Assembly (NCBI RefSeq): GCF_900496995.4
Contig: NC_044029.1
Location: forward strand, 4,402,001-4,466,000
DNA length: 64,000 nucleotides
DNA from: Aquila chrysaetos chrysaetos
Taxonomy: Eukaryota > Chordata > Aves > Accipitriformes > Accipitridae
Reading direction: 5' to 3'
Shown: piece by piece, positions 12,001-27,000 of the stretch
How the letters are laid out: every line of letters starts with the position of its first letter
Numbering within the stretch: the stretch's first letter is position 1
Program-made: the position numbers and the translations under genes
The notes under the pieces: generated by a model
Databases searched by the model: none
Told to the model about the DNA's origin: nothing
What the model saw: the letters and a program-made list of their open reading frames with translations, nothing else

Positions 12001-15000
12001 TGGGCATTTGCTCTTAAGGTAGTTGTGTGGACTACAGCTCTTGCAGGTGATCTGTCTCATCTGTTGATTTGGTAGAAACTTAAGACGCTTAAATGAAATC
12101 GCATAAAGGTAGGCATCTGAAGCTGGGGAGACTAAATCCAGTCTAAATAGCTGTGTGGCAGTGGATATTGCAGGCACTGCATAAAAGATGCAAGTTTCAC
12201 CATTTTTCTTGCATTATAGAACTAGATGTATGTACTGAATATCTAGGCATCTGTGCCAAATCAACTTTACTCTTGAGTGGGACTTAAAGTTCTTTTTATT
12301 AGGCAGAAAAGCAAAAGGTTTTTCTGGCTCTCCCTCTTGCACAGTGCATTCTTAATATTACTGAATCTTCGTTTCACTTATGCATAACTGTACTGTTTTA
12401 GGAAAACTGTAAAAAAAAAAAAAAAAACTCTTGTCTTTTGCCAGCTTTGCCATTATGCATAGAAGCCATTGTTGGTCTCCAGTTGCTCAGAAATTTGGCA
12501 GTACAGGATGTTACCTTTCCTTTCCCCTCTTCTCTCTGTTTTGGCTCTATTATGATTATTATAGAGTGCTCCTGCTGTGAGTATTGTACAGAAATGCATT
12601 ATTTTTTTTCTGTGTAGTTAAGCCAAAATAAAATTGTGGAAAGGTTCCTTTTTTTTAATAAAGGAAGAAAGGTGAAAAAATACCATTGTGTGACTTCAAA
12701 AGAAGGAAAGTAATCTTAAGTTTACCTTACCATTACTGCAAGAAAGTAAAAGATTACTTCTGTAAATCTTTAGGGCTCTTATTACTTCTGGTAGCAGCAT
12801 ATGCTTCTGATAATGTTAATTTTGGCAGTGTTTTGCAGTTTTAGTGGTGCAATGAATTGGAATTAGACTGGTACTGACTTTCCTGTGTTGTTTTGTGGGA
12901 GACTTGAGGCTGCAAGCAGATGGGACCACCACCAGGGCATTCCCGTCAGCTGTGTCCTGCTCTTGGGTAAATCAGCAGCAACACTGGGTAATTTCAGTGG
13001 TGCAGGATTAGGCCTTCTGCAGACGCTATTTGTAATAATTTCATTAATGAAAACAGGCATTTATGAACTTTTAGCATGTCAGTAAGCAGTCAGAAAGAGA
13101 CAAGCTTTTAGTGATAGGAACTGGGAGCACACAGCCACAGTGTAAAGTATTTGTATTGTTACAGGTGTTGCTTATGCAAAAATAAATAAATAAATAATTC
13201 TTTCAGCAAGGTAGGCATTACAAGATTCAGAAATTCAGAACTTGATTTTTGAAAAGCCTAAGGCAGAAATTTATGTAGGAATTTTTAGAACATGGAAAGT
13301 GTGATTGAACTTGTTTCGTTGTGTATATACAGTACTACTTTGGGGTTGAAGTAAGCTGGTTTTTTTCAGTACATTTTTCTGTTGGTTTAAGGAGTTCACC
13401 TTGGCCTTGCCTAACCTACAGCAAAAGATATACTGATAGAACATATTAGACAGTTTATTATTCCTCCTGTGTCTGTCAGACCTCAGTCTCGCTTAACCTT
13501 TTTGGCAAGTTCTGCCAGTTAAAATGAATCCTCCCCAAGGAGCAGGAATCTAGTTTTCTAAGACTAGGATGTAAAGTTGTATAGTGTTTGAGCATATGCA
13601 GTGAGTCTTCACATCTTGCCAAGAAGCGCTGTGTGGTAAGTTTTCAATGTCACTCTTATGTGTTGTTTATATGAGACTACTTTACGCCCAGACACTGGCA
13701 AGTATTAGTGCTGTCATGTTCATTTTGTAAAGTAGGTGTGGCTGAAAAAGGAACCTGTATAGCACAGTGGCAGGGGTAGAAGGGCAAAGAAGGCTTGGAG
13801 TTTGAGGTGGAAAGACTGTCTTGGAGCACTGCTGTTGTATTAAAGCATGTATAGAATTTGTACTCAATGGCTCCAACAGAGGTCCAAACTAGAGGTTGCT
13901 TGAGAAATAGGTAACTTAACTTGCATAAATTGTGGCCTTCCAAAGACAGATGGTACTGTGTCCTAATTCCTTTGAAACTTTTAGTCTTTATGATGATCTC
14001 CTAATTTCCTCTATTCCAATCCTCAGAGTAAGAATGCATTGGTTCCCCTTGTAACTGCTTCTTCAGCATAATCTGTCAGTGAATTCCCAAAACTGTAATG
14101 TCTTATTTTCAGAATGTGCTCTGTAATCTTCAGTATGTAATTGCTTTTGCTATGCCTCAATGGACATTTTGAAGAGAATGGGGGAAAAGAGGGAGCTGGG
14201 GGAAAGAGGAAATTTCTGCCCTTTATCTACAGTGCTGTGGCTCAAATCAGTGTTTGTGAGTTAAGGAAATTTGGGTCTGATGCTCATTACTCCTAAGTGT
14301 AGCTGTGTAGTTAATATTTGTGCCTGTTTGCTTGTGACTGACAGTATGTAGGGAGTTGCAGCACTGGTCCCTGGTCCTGCACACTCATAGCTTATCTTGC
14401 TAGTTTCCCTCACTTTGTCTTTCTCTAGCAATGAGAAAACAAAGCTTGTTCAGCCTTATACCATTATTGCAGCTGCTGATTGAATTAACTTGTACTGAAG
14501 TTGTTAATATGGAAACTGAAGTCTTAAGTCAAGACTTGGGTTGGAATTTGCATTTTTAACAGTGGAGAAAGTAATTTTATGTGTAAAACAGAACCCTAAT
14601 ACTGTTTTGGGTTTGGGTGGTGGTGGTGTTTAACCTTTATGTCTGATTTTAGAAAAATAAAGGGCTACAATTAATTTGTAGACTGCCTAGTAAGACAGCT
14701 TTAAAATGTCACATAGAATTGAAATCACTTTATTTATATCCCCTGCATATTGCAATAGAGTCTTAATTTCTATTTTTAAGAAGAAATTTTTATCTCTGGT
14801 TACATCCAGTGTAGCTTGCTAATTTTAGGGGTGTGAACTCCACATGGTTTAGTGAGACAAAGTTTTCATAGCTGTGTCTGAATACTTGTTTAAAATTTAT
14901 CACTGTATGTTTCTATGTAGGGCCAAATATGTTGCTTATGGTGTTGCTCTTTTGGTGTCTTAACAGGCTGATGGACTGATAAATACAGACTTTAATAAAA

Positions 15001-18000
15001 GTAGGGTTAGTGAATTGGAAATGGGAAGAAAATCTCCTTCCAAGATTATTTTGAACAGTCTCATATCTTAATATACTGAATCATTGTATCAGTGTGTTTT
15101 AATGCTACAGAGTTAGAATTGGCTTGGAAGTATGAACTGAGCTTTTGAAATTTCCATATAAGGCGCAGTGAACTTGCGCTATATTTTACTAGCCAACATA
15201 TGAAGCAATACCTTTATTTCCTGTAGTAAATATTCCTTGCTAAAACTGGGGAAGCTTTAATTTTAGAAGGGTAGTGCCTAGTACCAGCCAGCGCTGTGAT
15301 TAACATGTGGGGAAGATTCAGTTCTGAGTGCTCTGAGACTTTTGTGATAAAATTGCATCATTCCCTGAAACGTCTTTTCCTCCTGGCACAGACAGGTCTA
15401 TCGGTTGTCATTATCTTTGCAATAGCAATAAGATTTAGGAGACAGTCATGTTAACAAAGGTACAAAGTGTCCTCAATTCAACAGCTCACTTCCAAACACA
15501 AAAAACCCTCAGCATTATCACAGCAGATGTGCTTGCTTTTTTGAATGTTGAGTGCTCAGAAGTATTCCTTAGGCTAACACTATGCTCAGCTTTCTTCTGC
15601 CTGAGCAGGCTTTGCATTGTTTATACAGCCTTTTGTCGTTTTAAAAAGGGAGGATGACTAAAGATGATGTTCATGCATTATTTGAAATTGTAAGTATGTT
15701 ACATATTCTGCATCGTTTCTATATAGTTTTTTTCAGAAGTGAACAAATTGACAGTGTGAAAATATTGCAATGTTCTGATATTTGAACTTCCCAAAAGGCA
15801 CACTCCTATTTTTAATCTTACTCTGAATTATGTCAAGTCATCCCCCTGTTCCCACCAAAGTAATGGACTGTCTCTACTATATAAAGCTCTTTGCTGGCAA
15901 AGTGTGTTCTTCATGCAACATGGTTCTCAAGATAACTTTTTTCCTAAACGGACTCAGAACTCCACGTTCTTGGTATGCTAGATGATACTCTTGTAGGTGC
16001 CGAATGGAGTTTCCTAATTGCTAGACATTAAATTAAAATGACCAGTTTGCACGAAATATGTATTTTCAGTAGTAACAATTTTAGACTTGATGTTGTCTGT
16101 GTTTTGTGGAAGAAGAGAAAAGAGGACACAGATGTAATTTTATTGTCATAAAATATGCCATTGTGTGTATTATTTTATACATACATACACACATATATGT
16201 GCATGTATAAAATATTTATACCCTTTCTATATTTTAAGTATTTAATCTTTCTCTTCCTTTTAGAAAAATGAGCACAAACAGAACTGAAGGATGAATACTG
16301 TATTTATCTTAGAAAATCTGGTTGATCTTTTCCTCCAAAGTTTTGTTAGTGGAAAGAAATTATTGTAAAATTACACCGTGTGAAATGCATGGAATGTGAC
16401 TATTTTTCTTTTTTCTCTGGGAGCTATATTTCATACCAGGTCCTGCAGTTTTCCATCTCTGGGAAAACTTGTATAGAAATTGCAGTTTATCAACTTCATT
16501 ATGAAAGGACAAAGTTGAGAGAATAGGGGTGAGTGCTATGAAGATTGGGAAATTGCTGTTAATCATTGTTCTTCTGCAAGCTACCACAAGAAAAGAGAGT
16601 TTTATTGCTGTTGGCTCAAGACATATCCTCTTTTGGGATTTAATGGCCAGTATGAATTACAATAGCAACATGTATTAATTATTTTAATTTAAAACATTAG
16701 TATTTCAGTGCCTAAACTGCTCCTACTCTTGCATATGACACCATGATTTTAGCCAGAATTCTCATAAATTGAATTGCCTATGGTGGTTGTAGTACTGACA
16801 GTAGTTAGATTTGGTAACAAAGAACCCGTGCTATCGTATCAGCATAGATTTTTCATAACATTAAAGAAAACCCAGAAACCCTCTAAACAGCCCTGCAAGA
16901 TTCCTCATGTTACAGCTGTACATCCTGTCCAGAGCTTTTATGAAACTGATGCATCATTCTTCAGATTCTTTGGGCATTTTTTCCCAGTCTGAAGTGTGCA
17001 GATTTCTCATCACCTCCTAGACTAACCTTTCTCTTCTTTTCCCTCTGCATCCATTCCATTTTGGACTAATACATTCTTAGCTCTTTTGTTTCATTATGTT
17101 TCATCTCTCTTTGATGCCTTTAATTTGTTTATTAAATGATTTGGATAATTCTTTCCAAAGTATTTACTTTTTTAATCCCTTAAAACTAGAAACAGTATGT
17201 TCTGCTGTGTAAATAAAAAGCAAATAGGTAAATTTCCCACTGAAGGTAAACTGGGAATGAGATTAACCTTATTTAGATATGTGCATAGAATTTAAATGGT
17301 TAACTTCTTGTCCTGAGTGTTTGGCAAGACACTGGTGTTTAAGAGCTGAGGCAGAATGGCAAATCGGAGTGAATGTGTAGAAACGGGAGGTACTTGTAAT
17401 CAAGGTGAAAATAAAACATGGACTTCAGTCTTTGTGCTGGAGAGAAAACTGCAAGGATTTAGCAGGACTAACCTCCTCCAAGAGAACAGCAAGTGTAGGA
17501 CGTCTTTGCAAAAGAGAAGGGAATACTCCAGGTAAATACGGGCCTTTGTATAATATCAGTGATGTGGAAGGGTTTAAAGCAAATAGATCTCTGAGCAAAT
17601 TTTCAAGAAGAGAATGACAAAAGACTTAATTAAAGACTTGAAAGTAAGTAGAAAATGAAATAAATTTATCTTTTGGTTTAACCAGTGGTGGATCCTGCCA
17701 GTTAATATGGTCTGTTATCTTAGCAAAGGTAAACATCATGTCTGCTGAATTCCCTGTGCTTAGACTATGAGTGTGACCCTGAGTCAAAGTCTTGCTATGG
17801 TGCCATGTGATAAACAGTATGTGAAGTTGGAGATTTCACAGGGGACAGGGAAATAGGAGACATGGGGTTAGAAATGGTTAATAACCTTGCAAAGCATCTG
17901 GTATAATTTTCCTTTAAGCAAAGAGAGGAAGTTTGTACTATTAAATTAATTTTCATTTAATGTATGTCATCCTGCACCTATGTGCCAGTAACAAGGAGAA

Positions 18001-21000
18001 ATGGCTGAAATCAAGTTGTGTGTAGAACAGAAAGATCTAACTGCAAGTAGAGGTAGTAAATCAAGGTAAAAATTTTATTCATGGGAATAATGATGTTCTG
18101 AAATTACTTTCCAAACTTGAGTAGCAGGAAAAATACATGACTCCTTTGAAAAGGAAGCCTAATAAGTTTATGAATGTAACTTCAGTGTTAGGAGCCAGGA
18201 ATTTCCTTTAAGTCCTTTGTTTCTGTCCTGGAAATTATTTTACATGTTTCCTGAGGCTTTTGCATCATTCAGGTCTGTTGAAGTGAATATAATTTGCCCA
18301 ATAAATTTGACAGGAGACTAGGGGCTTCAAAGGTAATGAGCCCAGACATCTTGGGAAAATAAATTTCATGTGTCCTCACCAGGTACTTATCCATTCTTGT
18401 AAGAAGTGAAAGTTAGAGGCAATTTGCCCATTACCCACTGGCTGGTATGCTGGTCTGTCTGTAGGCAGGTAGTTTAAGATTATCCACAGAATATGCTTTC
18501 TTGCCCACCTGCTGGGTCAGTAAGGTTATGCAAGGGACACTAATGAAGTTGGAGCCATTATAAAGGACAATTAAGGACACTGGAGGAAGCAAAAAATATT
18601 CTATAGCATTTTAGGGACAATCTGAGGGTATTGGGAGTGAGGGGATCTGGGAAGGTGTTGCTGGCGTTGTTGCCGTAGGAAGAGTCTAAGGTCCGTATGA
18701 TACCATGTTTCATTGTTTTTGCTGAACTAATGCTTCTGCAGGATTGTGGGGGATTATACAGCAGACTGTCCCTGCCCCTTCTTCTCTAACAATTTGAATG
18801 TATCCAAGGGAATACAGCAATTGTTCCACGCTGCTGTTCAGGTTGAGCTAAGGCTCAAATCTCTAAGAGGTAGTGGATAATTTTGCATTATGGTACACTT
18901 TCAGAAATTTTGTTTGTGGTAGAGAACTGTCAGGTCCCCTATCTCACATGCTTTTCCACACACAGGAATATATACATACTTGTATTTCAGTTCAAATGCA
19001 ATTATTATGTTAAACTGCTTAGCTAACAATCCAATCCATTTAGTGATGGGTAAGCCTTAATTTTGCTTAAAAGTATTAGACTAGAATACATATTCACTGT
19101 AGCCCTCTGTCCTAGCTGCTGGTCCTGGTATCCTCCAGGTGTATTGGAAAAAGTTATGTGATTGGCATTGTGCTGCTGGAGTTTGTAGCCTGGGTAATTT
19201 AAGCCAACCGCAAATCATTGCTTAAAAAATAGCAATGCTATGTTAATGTGTAGATGTTCCTGCCCATAGTGCTCATCAGTTCAAGCATTAAGTCACAACA
19301 TAACAGAGGATTAATGTTCCAGGGACATCCAATGTATTATTAAAAAATGGATTGGCTAGACTTTGTGGGCATATGTGGTTTCCTGCTGTGATTTAGAGAT
19401 GCTTCTTGGAAAATTCATACATCTTGTTACAGTCGTTCATCTGTCAGATGTCCGTTGCAAGACAGTTGGGTTGGTAGTGTCTTTAAAGCAGTTACTGGTA
19501 TTTTCTTTTGAGCTGTAGAACTGTAGACAACTTGCTTAATATACAGGCTGTACTCAGGTATGAGGTTTCCTATTTAGCTTCTTTAGTAACCTTAGAAGCA
19601 AATGACTGTCTGCTGGTTCTAAACACAGTCTGATGCTGCTATCTTTGGTTGACCATCAGTTTGCATGTAACCAGTCCTGCAAAAGAGTTCTCTCTCTGGA
19701 AACAAATTTTTAATCATCTGTGGTCTCTTCTGCATTGCATTGCTAACAATAATGACACCATCCAGAAGGAGCATGGAGTTAATGTGGGATCAAGTTATCC
19801 ACCTGATGCATAACTGGTGCTTATTCAGCCACTGATCAGGTGTAACATGTGCCCTCTGATAGTGTCTATGTCTGTACCATGGAGCTCTGCCACAAAAGGC
19901 AGCTTTATACTCTAATGTGAATGAAGTTTTCCTATCAGCAGGGTAGTGATGAATTGACAAAAGTGTGCTAACAGTGCAAGCTCTGTTAATGATCTGCCCT
20001 AAATGCTTGGGCGAAGGTGCTCTAGCATCTTCAGTGTGTTACGTTGGAGGGTAGAAAGAGAAAACGGGCCTCCCAGAGAGCACTCTTTAGGAGCATTGGC
20101 CAGGCGAGTTTTGATTTGAACACAACATCCCAGCCAGCTCTTGTGCTCTTGGCAGCAGATAAGTGGCCAGAGAAAGCACTGTGAAGGAAGGTAGAGGACT
20201 TCAAAATGAGATGGTGTGCCTTTGGGAAGGCAAAACATGTCAGGTGAAGCAGATACTGTCAGCAGACCACTTTGGTGTGGTGCTTCGTGTTACTCAGAGT
20301 GCTTCCTGCCACAATTGATGGGCACACTTATCCTTGTATCCACTGCATTTTGATGTGCCTGTTTCCTATCACACCATTGCTCTCTTCACTGAGAACAGGT
20401 GTCATGGAATTGTTTGTGTTGATACATATAGAATGCGGTTTTTTTGACCATTTCCATGGTTGCATTTGTTATTGGAAACTAAAATCTTAGTTTTTAGTTT
20501 TAAACAATTCTTGTTCTTGGCTTTTTTTATCTATGTTCCATGAGTTAATTTAAGATTCACGGAAGACTACTGTTAACTAAATTTGGGCATATGCTTCATG
20601 TGGCAGGGGATAAATGGAAAATTCTTGTTAATCTACATTTTGAATTATCTCTCCAAGAACAATGAACACAGCATGTTCATTGCTGTCTAGTGGTTGTTTT
20701 TTTTTTTTTTTCCAGTAAGCACACTTAATTCTGTTTGACAGTGTTTCATTGTCTTCAGGTGTATAATATAGTGATGTTCCTGATAATTTTGGGGGGAATC
20801 TGGATTCATCCATGCCTGCAAACACAAAAAGCAATTGATGTTGGTCAAATATTTGAAATGCCTTTCTGCACTGCTTAGCTGCCACACAGTGTGGAAGAAT
20901 GGTCTTTAGTGAAGTAGCTCTGGTTGCTGTTTCTGAAACTCTGGATCTAGGTGTCTTGACAGACCTCTGGGGATTTTCAGTATGCTTCATTCCTGTGCAT

Positions 21001-24000
21001 GACATTAATATTTCACTTTCACGAGCACTGAAGCAAGAAAATCATGACCTTCATAAAAAAATTAACAAGTGTTGCTTTATTTTGGAATGGATTGTTGCAT
21101 AGTAATTTACCAAGTGTTAAGTGTTTAACAGCTTGTCTACACTTCATGCGCTTTCATTAAAAAAAAAACAATAATCTGACTTTTAATAAGTGTTGGGCTT
21201 TGCTGCATACAAGGCTGGATATTGCAGGTAACTTTTTAGCTCTGGTTCAATTTTTGCTTGCCAAACTTCAGACATCCGTGTTAAAATTCATAATCTGAAG
21301 AACTGAAGTTTCAGTTGATACAGGTTGGTTGTTTTTTTTTTTTTTCTTTCAGAATTTTCCTATTAACTTTTCTAATACCTGATATATAGAGCAGGATTGT
21401 CCAAGAAAATGTTCCAAAGGATGTGAGCGATTTTGTGCAGGTACTTCCTGTCCTCTGACTAGTTGATGAAAGTTTCTTCCATGAGTATATTTAATAGAAA
21501 AAAATAAAATCAGTGGAGTTTTAAAATAATGTGAAGTGCTCAAGCATAACAGTTAAAGTTGCAACCAACAGCTTGGGGTTCCTGAGTAGGGAAATATACA
21601 CAGAGGAGTCTCAACAGTGACAGGCTCTCGTGGCTTGATTTCAAACTAGAGTGCAATTGCCTCTATTCAGTGGTGAATTATTTAGGTATATAAGCCAATT
21701 CCAGCCTACCATGATTTTAGAGGTAACTGGATGGCATTACTGGTGTTATGCATTTACTGAAGAGGTAGGAACAGTGTATGGAAATCAGGTTCTGCCTGCA
21801 GTCCATTTAAGCACTCTGACTTGCATACAATACCATTTTTGAAGTTATTCCTGTCAATATTAAGTAGTGATGGATGTGGTTTTTGGTAGGCTCCGTTCAG
21901 GTCACGGCTGGTGGGGAACATTATAGCACAATTGCTCTTTTAATGGGAGAGATGCGTGGCTCAGACCCTGCTGATTAATAATGTACTGAAAAAATGGTCC
22001 AAAACATGGTTTCACAGGAATAGGATAAAAATTAGACTGAACATGTTTCATGGAAATACTGCAGCGTGAGTAAGCTGCTGCTGAACTAAGGAAAGGAGTC
22101 TGTTAGACACCTTGAGTATTGCCTACCATCTTGTTTGATGAGCTGCTTGGGAGCCTGTGTTTGAGGTGTGCAGTCTGATCGAGGCCCCTGTGCCTCTCAA
22201 GGCAGGTTAGCCTCAGCACTGTAGGGGCTCAGGGCAACAAGTTCCCTGTTGAAGAATAACAAGAGCAAGCCCAAGAACACAAGGCAACATGCTAGCGTGC
22301 CCTCTTGCAGTGACAGCGCGTTTCTTCAAAGCACGTCTGTGGTGTGAGGACAGTTTGTCCCTTGCTGGGGCACGTACTCACTGCCCTACTGTCTTCTGTA
22401 ATCTCTCCATAAATCTCAGGATCCAGTGGCCAGAGTTCTTCAGGAGAGGCAGAGGAATGCCATTGTCTTAGCTGTCAGCTTGGTGGTTGGAGTGTCTTCC
22501 TTGAAGCTGGGAGTTTGAACATGTCTTAAACTGAAGAGAGCCTAGAACCCAACTGTTAGTTGCTTGATGAACAATTGTAACTGCTAAGCAAGCATACAGG
22601 TTGTTTCTTTCCCCATGCCTGTTGCTGAAGGTACATATGACTAAACATGTGATTCATCTTTGGAGTATTTCTTCCCCATTGATTTCTGCAGTGAAGTCAT
22701 GATATATTTTGCACCTGAACTGATTCCCCTGGCAACAGATTGTGATATCAGGGCCCCCATTAGTGGACTATTATGAAGTCACTGAAAGTTCCCTGGAGAA
22801 TGAGGGAACAAACTTCAAGAAAATAGGTTTTAAAGCATGTGAAATAACAGGAAAAAGAATTTCAGGAAATGACTGGCTAAGTGCATCTCCATTGAAACAG
22901 TGACATCTGCCTTTGTACAAAGTCTTCAGGCTACCTATGTTAGTTCTCTTGTAGGTTGTTTAAAATCATGGCTGTTTCAATCAGCTAAAATTGTTTTTGA
23001 AGTATTACTTACCATCCTTCCAATCTTTGTTATTTGAGTGGCACAAAAGAGAGACAAAAAGATGTTGCTGATTCTTTTCATTATACAGATACCACAGAGC
23101 TTTAATTTATTCTATTAGTTGCTGTAAGCTTAAAAAAAAGTTTAGCTAAAAAAATTGCAATTGCACTATAAAATATACTTCCCAATCATCTCTCCCTCAT
23201 GCAGTATCTACTGTACAGTGCAATGGTAGGTTTTAAAGCAGATGTTATTTTTGCTTAACAGACAAGTGGCAGCCTGGATAGACTCACGAGTAGATTATGG
23301 CTGATATTATCTTAGCACTTAAGCTTTCAATGTTGGCCTGGGTTTGTTTGGGTTTTGTTTGTTTTGGTTTTTATATATGAACCCTTTCATACTTCCTTGC
23401 GCTTCTGAGAAGTGAAGGCACATACACAAGAGACTAGAGCGGAAAAAGTTTCTTCCAGGCACTGGCAGGCTGCTGGCGAAGGCTGAGCGTCAGAGCTTGT
23501 TATGTGGCTTACAGAGCTGCTTGTTCTGCATTCACATTGGTTCTTATTTCTGCAGCTGCATTGTATTGCTGCTGTTAACTTACTGTTAGATTCCTAGAAT
23601 TAAAGCTGCTGTTGCTTTCCTTGTAAAGTTATGTAAGCTAAAGAGTATCCGTATGTTTGATACAGCATCTTTTGAGAGACTGAGAATGACCTACTAGAAA
23701 TACTGTGCTTGGAGAGTGATATTATTTTCTTCAAACTTTCTAACGTGAATGGATACTGACATGATTTACAGGAAGTTGTACCACTAATGACAAATTATAT
23801 GCTTCTGTTATAAATGTTATAAAGATAGATCCTAGCTTCAAGACCTTTTGGCTCAGAGATGAGCAAAATCTAAATTGAGTCAGGAAATTTTGGGGAGTAG
23901 ATAGATAATGCAGAAGTTCTGGGTGAGGGGAAGTTACTCACCTATTACAATGTATGTGGATCGAAAAGTGGGAGGGAAGCAGTGACAGAGAAGGAACCGA

Positions 24001-27000
24001 GAACTGAAGAGTTACAAAAAAGTATACAGAGATAAAGGAAGGGTAGAAAGGGGTAAGGGAAAAAGCCTGAGCTCATGCGAGGCAGACACTCGCGTGAGCT
24101 TCTGCTCACGCAAATAGAACTCATGAACTTGTACTTAACCAGTAAGCTGTGATCTGAAGCAAAGTCCTTGTATGTGGCATCCTCCCATCCTCCAGGAAGG
24201 AGCAGAACAGCTCCTGCAGTGCCCTCCCTGAGCTTAACACTGAGAAAAATTCCAGGCCTTCCTGCTTCACCCAAAATAGTGACTGGTTCAGCTTCCACCT
24301 GCCAAAGTGGCTACCATCATCATTCATGGATGCCAGCCATGCCATGGATGAGAAAAAGCAAAGACATAAGAGCCTAGCTTATGATTTGCAGGTAGCAGAA
24401 TCACTATGTGCAAGCTGTCAAACTCCTGTGGTATCAGACCGAGGATGAAATTTCACCTGAGGTGGCTGCCGGAGCTATGTGGCATCTAAATGTAAGCACA
24501 GATCAAGTGTCTGTGGTAGTCAAAGACACACTTTGTTTACTTTTGGCCTAACAGGAGTCCTTGAATGTTTCAACAAAGAAAGCAGTTGTGACACTTGATC
24601 TTCTGTGAGCGGGAGATCACAAAATCTTCGTTTTAGGAGCACATGCTGAGCAGGTTCAGGAGGCAACACTGACCAAAAGGGAAATAAATAGATCATGTTT
24701 TAATACTTGGAACTCGTGACTGGTTTGAAAGAACAATGTGGTGATTAGTTTTTTGTTCTTTTCATCTCTGGCTCCTGTTGCCCACCAGTGTGTCTGTGTG
24801 CTTTGGGGGTAGGGGGAAAGGCAAATTCCTATGGAACAGATCATTGAGTACATCTGGCATGGCTATCTCAGTGCAAGCTTTGAGATACAGTTTGTCACTG
24901 GGGCTTCTCCTGCAACTAGTGGAGTTTTTCTAGGATTTGTCTTTTTGCAGGTCAGAAATACAGCTCAAATCATCCTGGCGGGTTGTGCCAGAGTCAGGTA
25001 TCTAGAACTACTAGCTATACTTTTTTAAATTCTGCTGTTAACAATGAGAACTTTTCAGAAGGTGATCATAAAGGCATAATAACCCGTCTGACAATTTTAC
25101 TCTAAAAATATTTTGACCTTGTTAGATTTGCTCACTGTAAGGGATATAGGCAGGCTGCCAAGTCTGTAGGTAGTGGTTTTACATACATTCACATGTAGCA
25201 GTCTCTTACATGACCTGTCTGTTAGCGCATCTACTGAATCCATTAGATTTTCTTTTAGTTGCACTGTGAGATTTTTGTCTTGACAGCAAGGTAATTTACT
25301 TGTAGTTGGATCTCAGCATTTTAGGCTGTAACTAATTTTCTCTGGTTGGATTAAAACTTACATAGCACCTACAGGGTTGTTGCTGTTTGTAATGAAACTA
25401 TATACCTTCTGGAACAAGGCTCTTTCCAGGAGGTATTTCCGGGAAGATTCCTTTCCTTTCCCAACAGATAATAGTAAAACTGTAAGAAAACTTGTGATCC
25501 ATTCTGACACAAGTTTCAACTCCAATACATTAGGTAATCAAATATCATAATATTGTGGTATTTTAAACATAGTAAGAACTTCTCTATAACCTCATGTGAC
25601 CCTGAAGTCATCTAGAGAACTTGAAAAGCAGTGTTAAAATGGTATAATTTTTTTATTACGCCACATCATAAGTGTCTTAAGTTATTTACACCCTACTAAC
25701 CCCCAACTCCAGTTCTGCACACTAAACAAGAATGCATGCACAGCATTGTGCATTAATCATTTAAAACCTGTATTGTGAAGTCAATACCAGAAACTAGACA
25801 TCATCTTCGTCACACGAAGAGGAGTGAAACAGCTTTTCAATAAAAAGCTAAAAAAATGACAAATAACTGTTTTTACTAGTCTATTTTAAACTACTTTACA
25901 TATGTTTTAGAATTGTTACATGGATATACTACACTGTAGTGGTCCCAGTATCTGTGGTTAAGCAAATCTGAAAATATTTGAACATAAAGCTGCTTTTATT
26001 TTGGTGAATCTTTGTCTTTCAGCTAGCAGACAGCCCTAACAAGCTTTTTCAATAATTTTTACTGTATCTTTACTTTCAGGCTATATGACTATTGTCTCAA
26101 TGTTGTTAAATTACACAGAGGAACATAACACCTGGTGTATTATTTCTGTACTGACCTTTATTTTTGTAACACTCTTGTTAAAGCAGTAAACGAACAAGAA
26201 AGACAAAGAAAAGCAAGTAAAAAGCCTACAGACCAAATGGGATGAATAATGAACTATGTTAGTTTATTCCATACAGTTAAAATGACACAGTGTTGCCTGG
26301 TTAGTACCAGAATCATATGTAGAGACAGACTTTTAAAATCTGAATTTGGAGAGCAGATCAATTAAAGAAGTGGCTTGTCATTTGCTCTTCGGTTGAGGCG
26401 GAGGGGAGAGAAGAGTTCCTTGCGTTCATGTTTGCATGGAAGGTTTTTGGCCTGTGCAAATCACTGCAACTCGTTAAAGTTTCCCAAAGCATTTAATGAA
26501 TGTTTGCAAATCTACAAGCTTCCTCCCTAGCTGACATAGAATATAAGCCATTCAGGCCACCTTGAGTTGCTGAAATGTTAGGTGTTCTTGTTTTTAGTTT
26601 ACTACCTGCTTTCCACCCCCCCACCCCCCCCACCTTTGTTTTATTATAAGCAGTGTTAAGTCTACAGGAACTAATTTTTACAGTATATTTCTGTCCAAGT
26701 TTAATGCTGGTAGCAAGTACTTTTCTCAGCTTTGGAAAATAGTTGATACTCTGGAACGTATATTCGAACGGCAGCTAGGTTGGTGTGTGTTACGCTCCTG
26801 TGTACAGAAGGTGACACCTCTAACCTGTTTATTCCACTTGCTTACCTGCAGGCAGTCTGCTTTGATTGTAACATATGTACCAGGAACTAGGGAGCATTGC
26901 AGTTTGCACTATAATTTCTTGGACAACCCTCTGTTTCTCTGAATTCAATGTTATATCAGCAAAAGCTTCTTGACACAGCAGCAAATATAAATTGTTCTGG

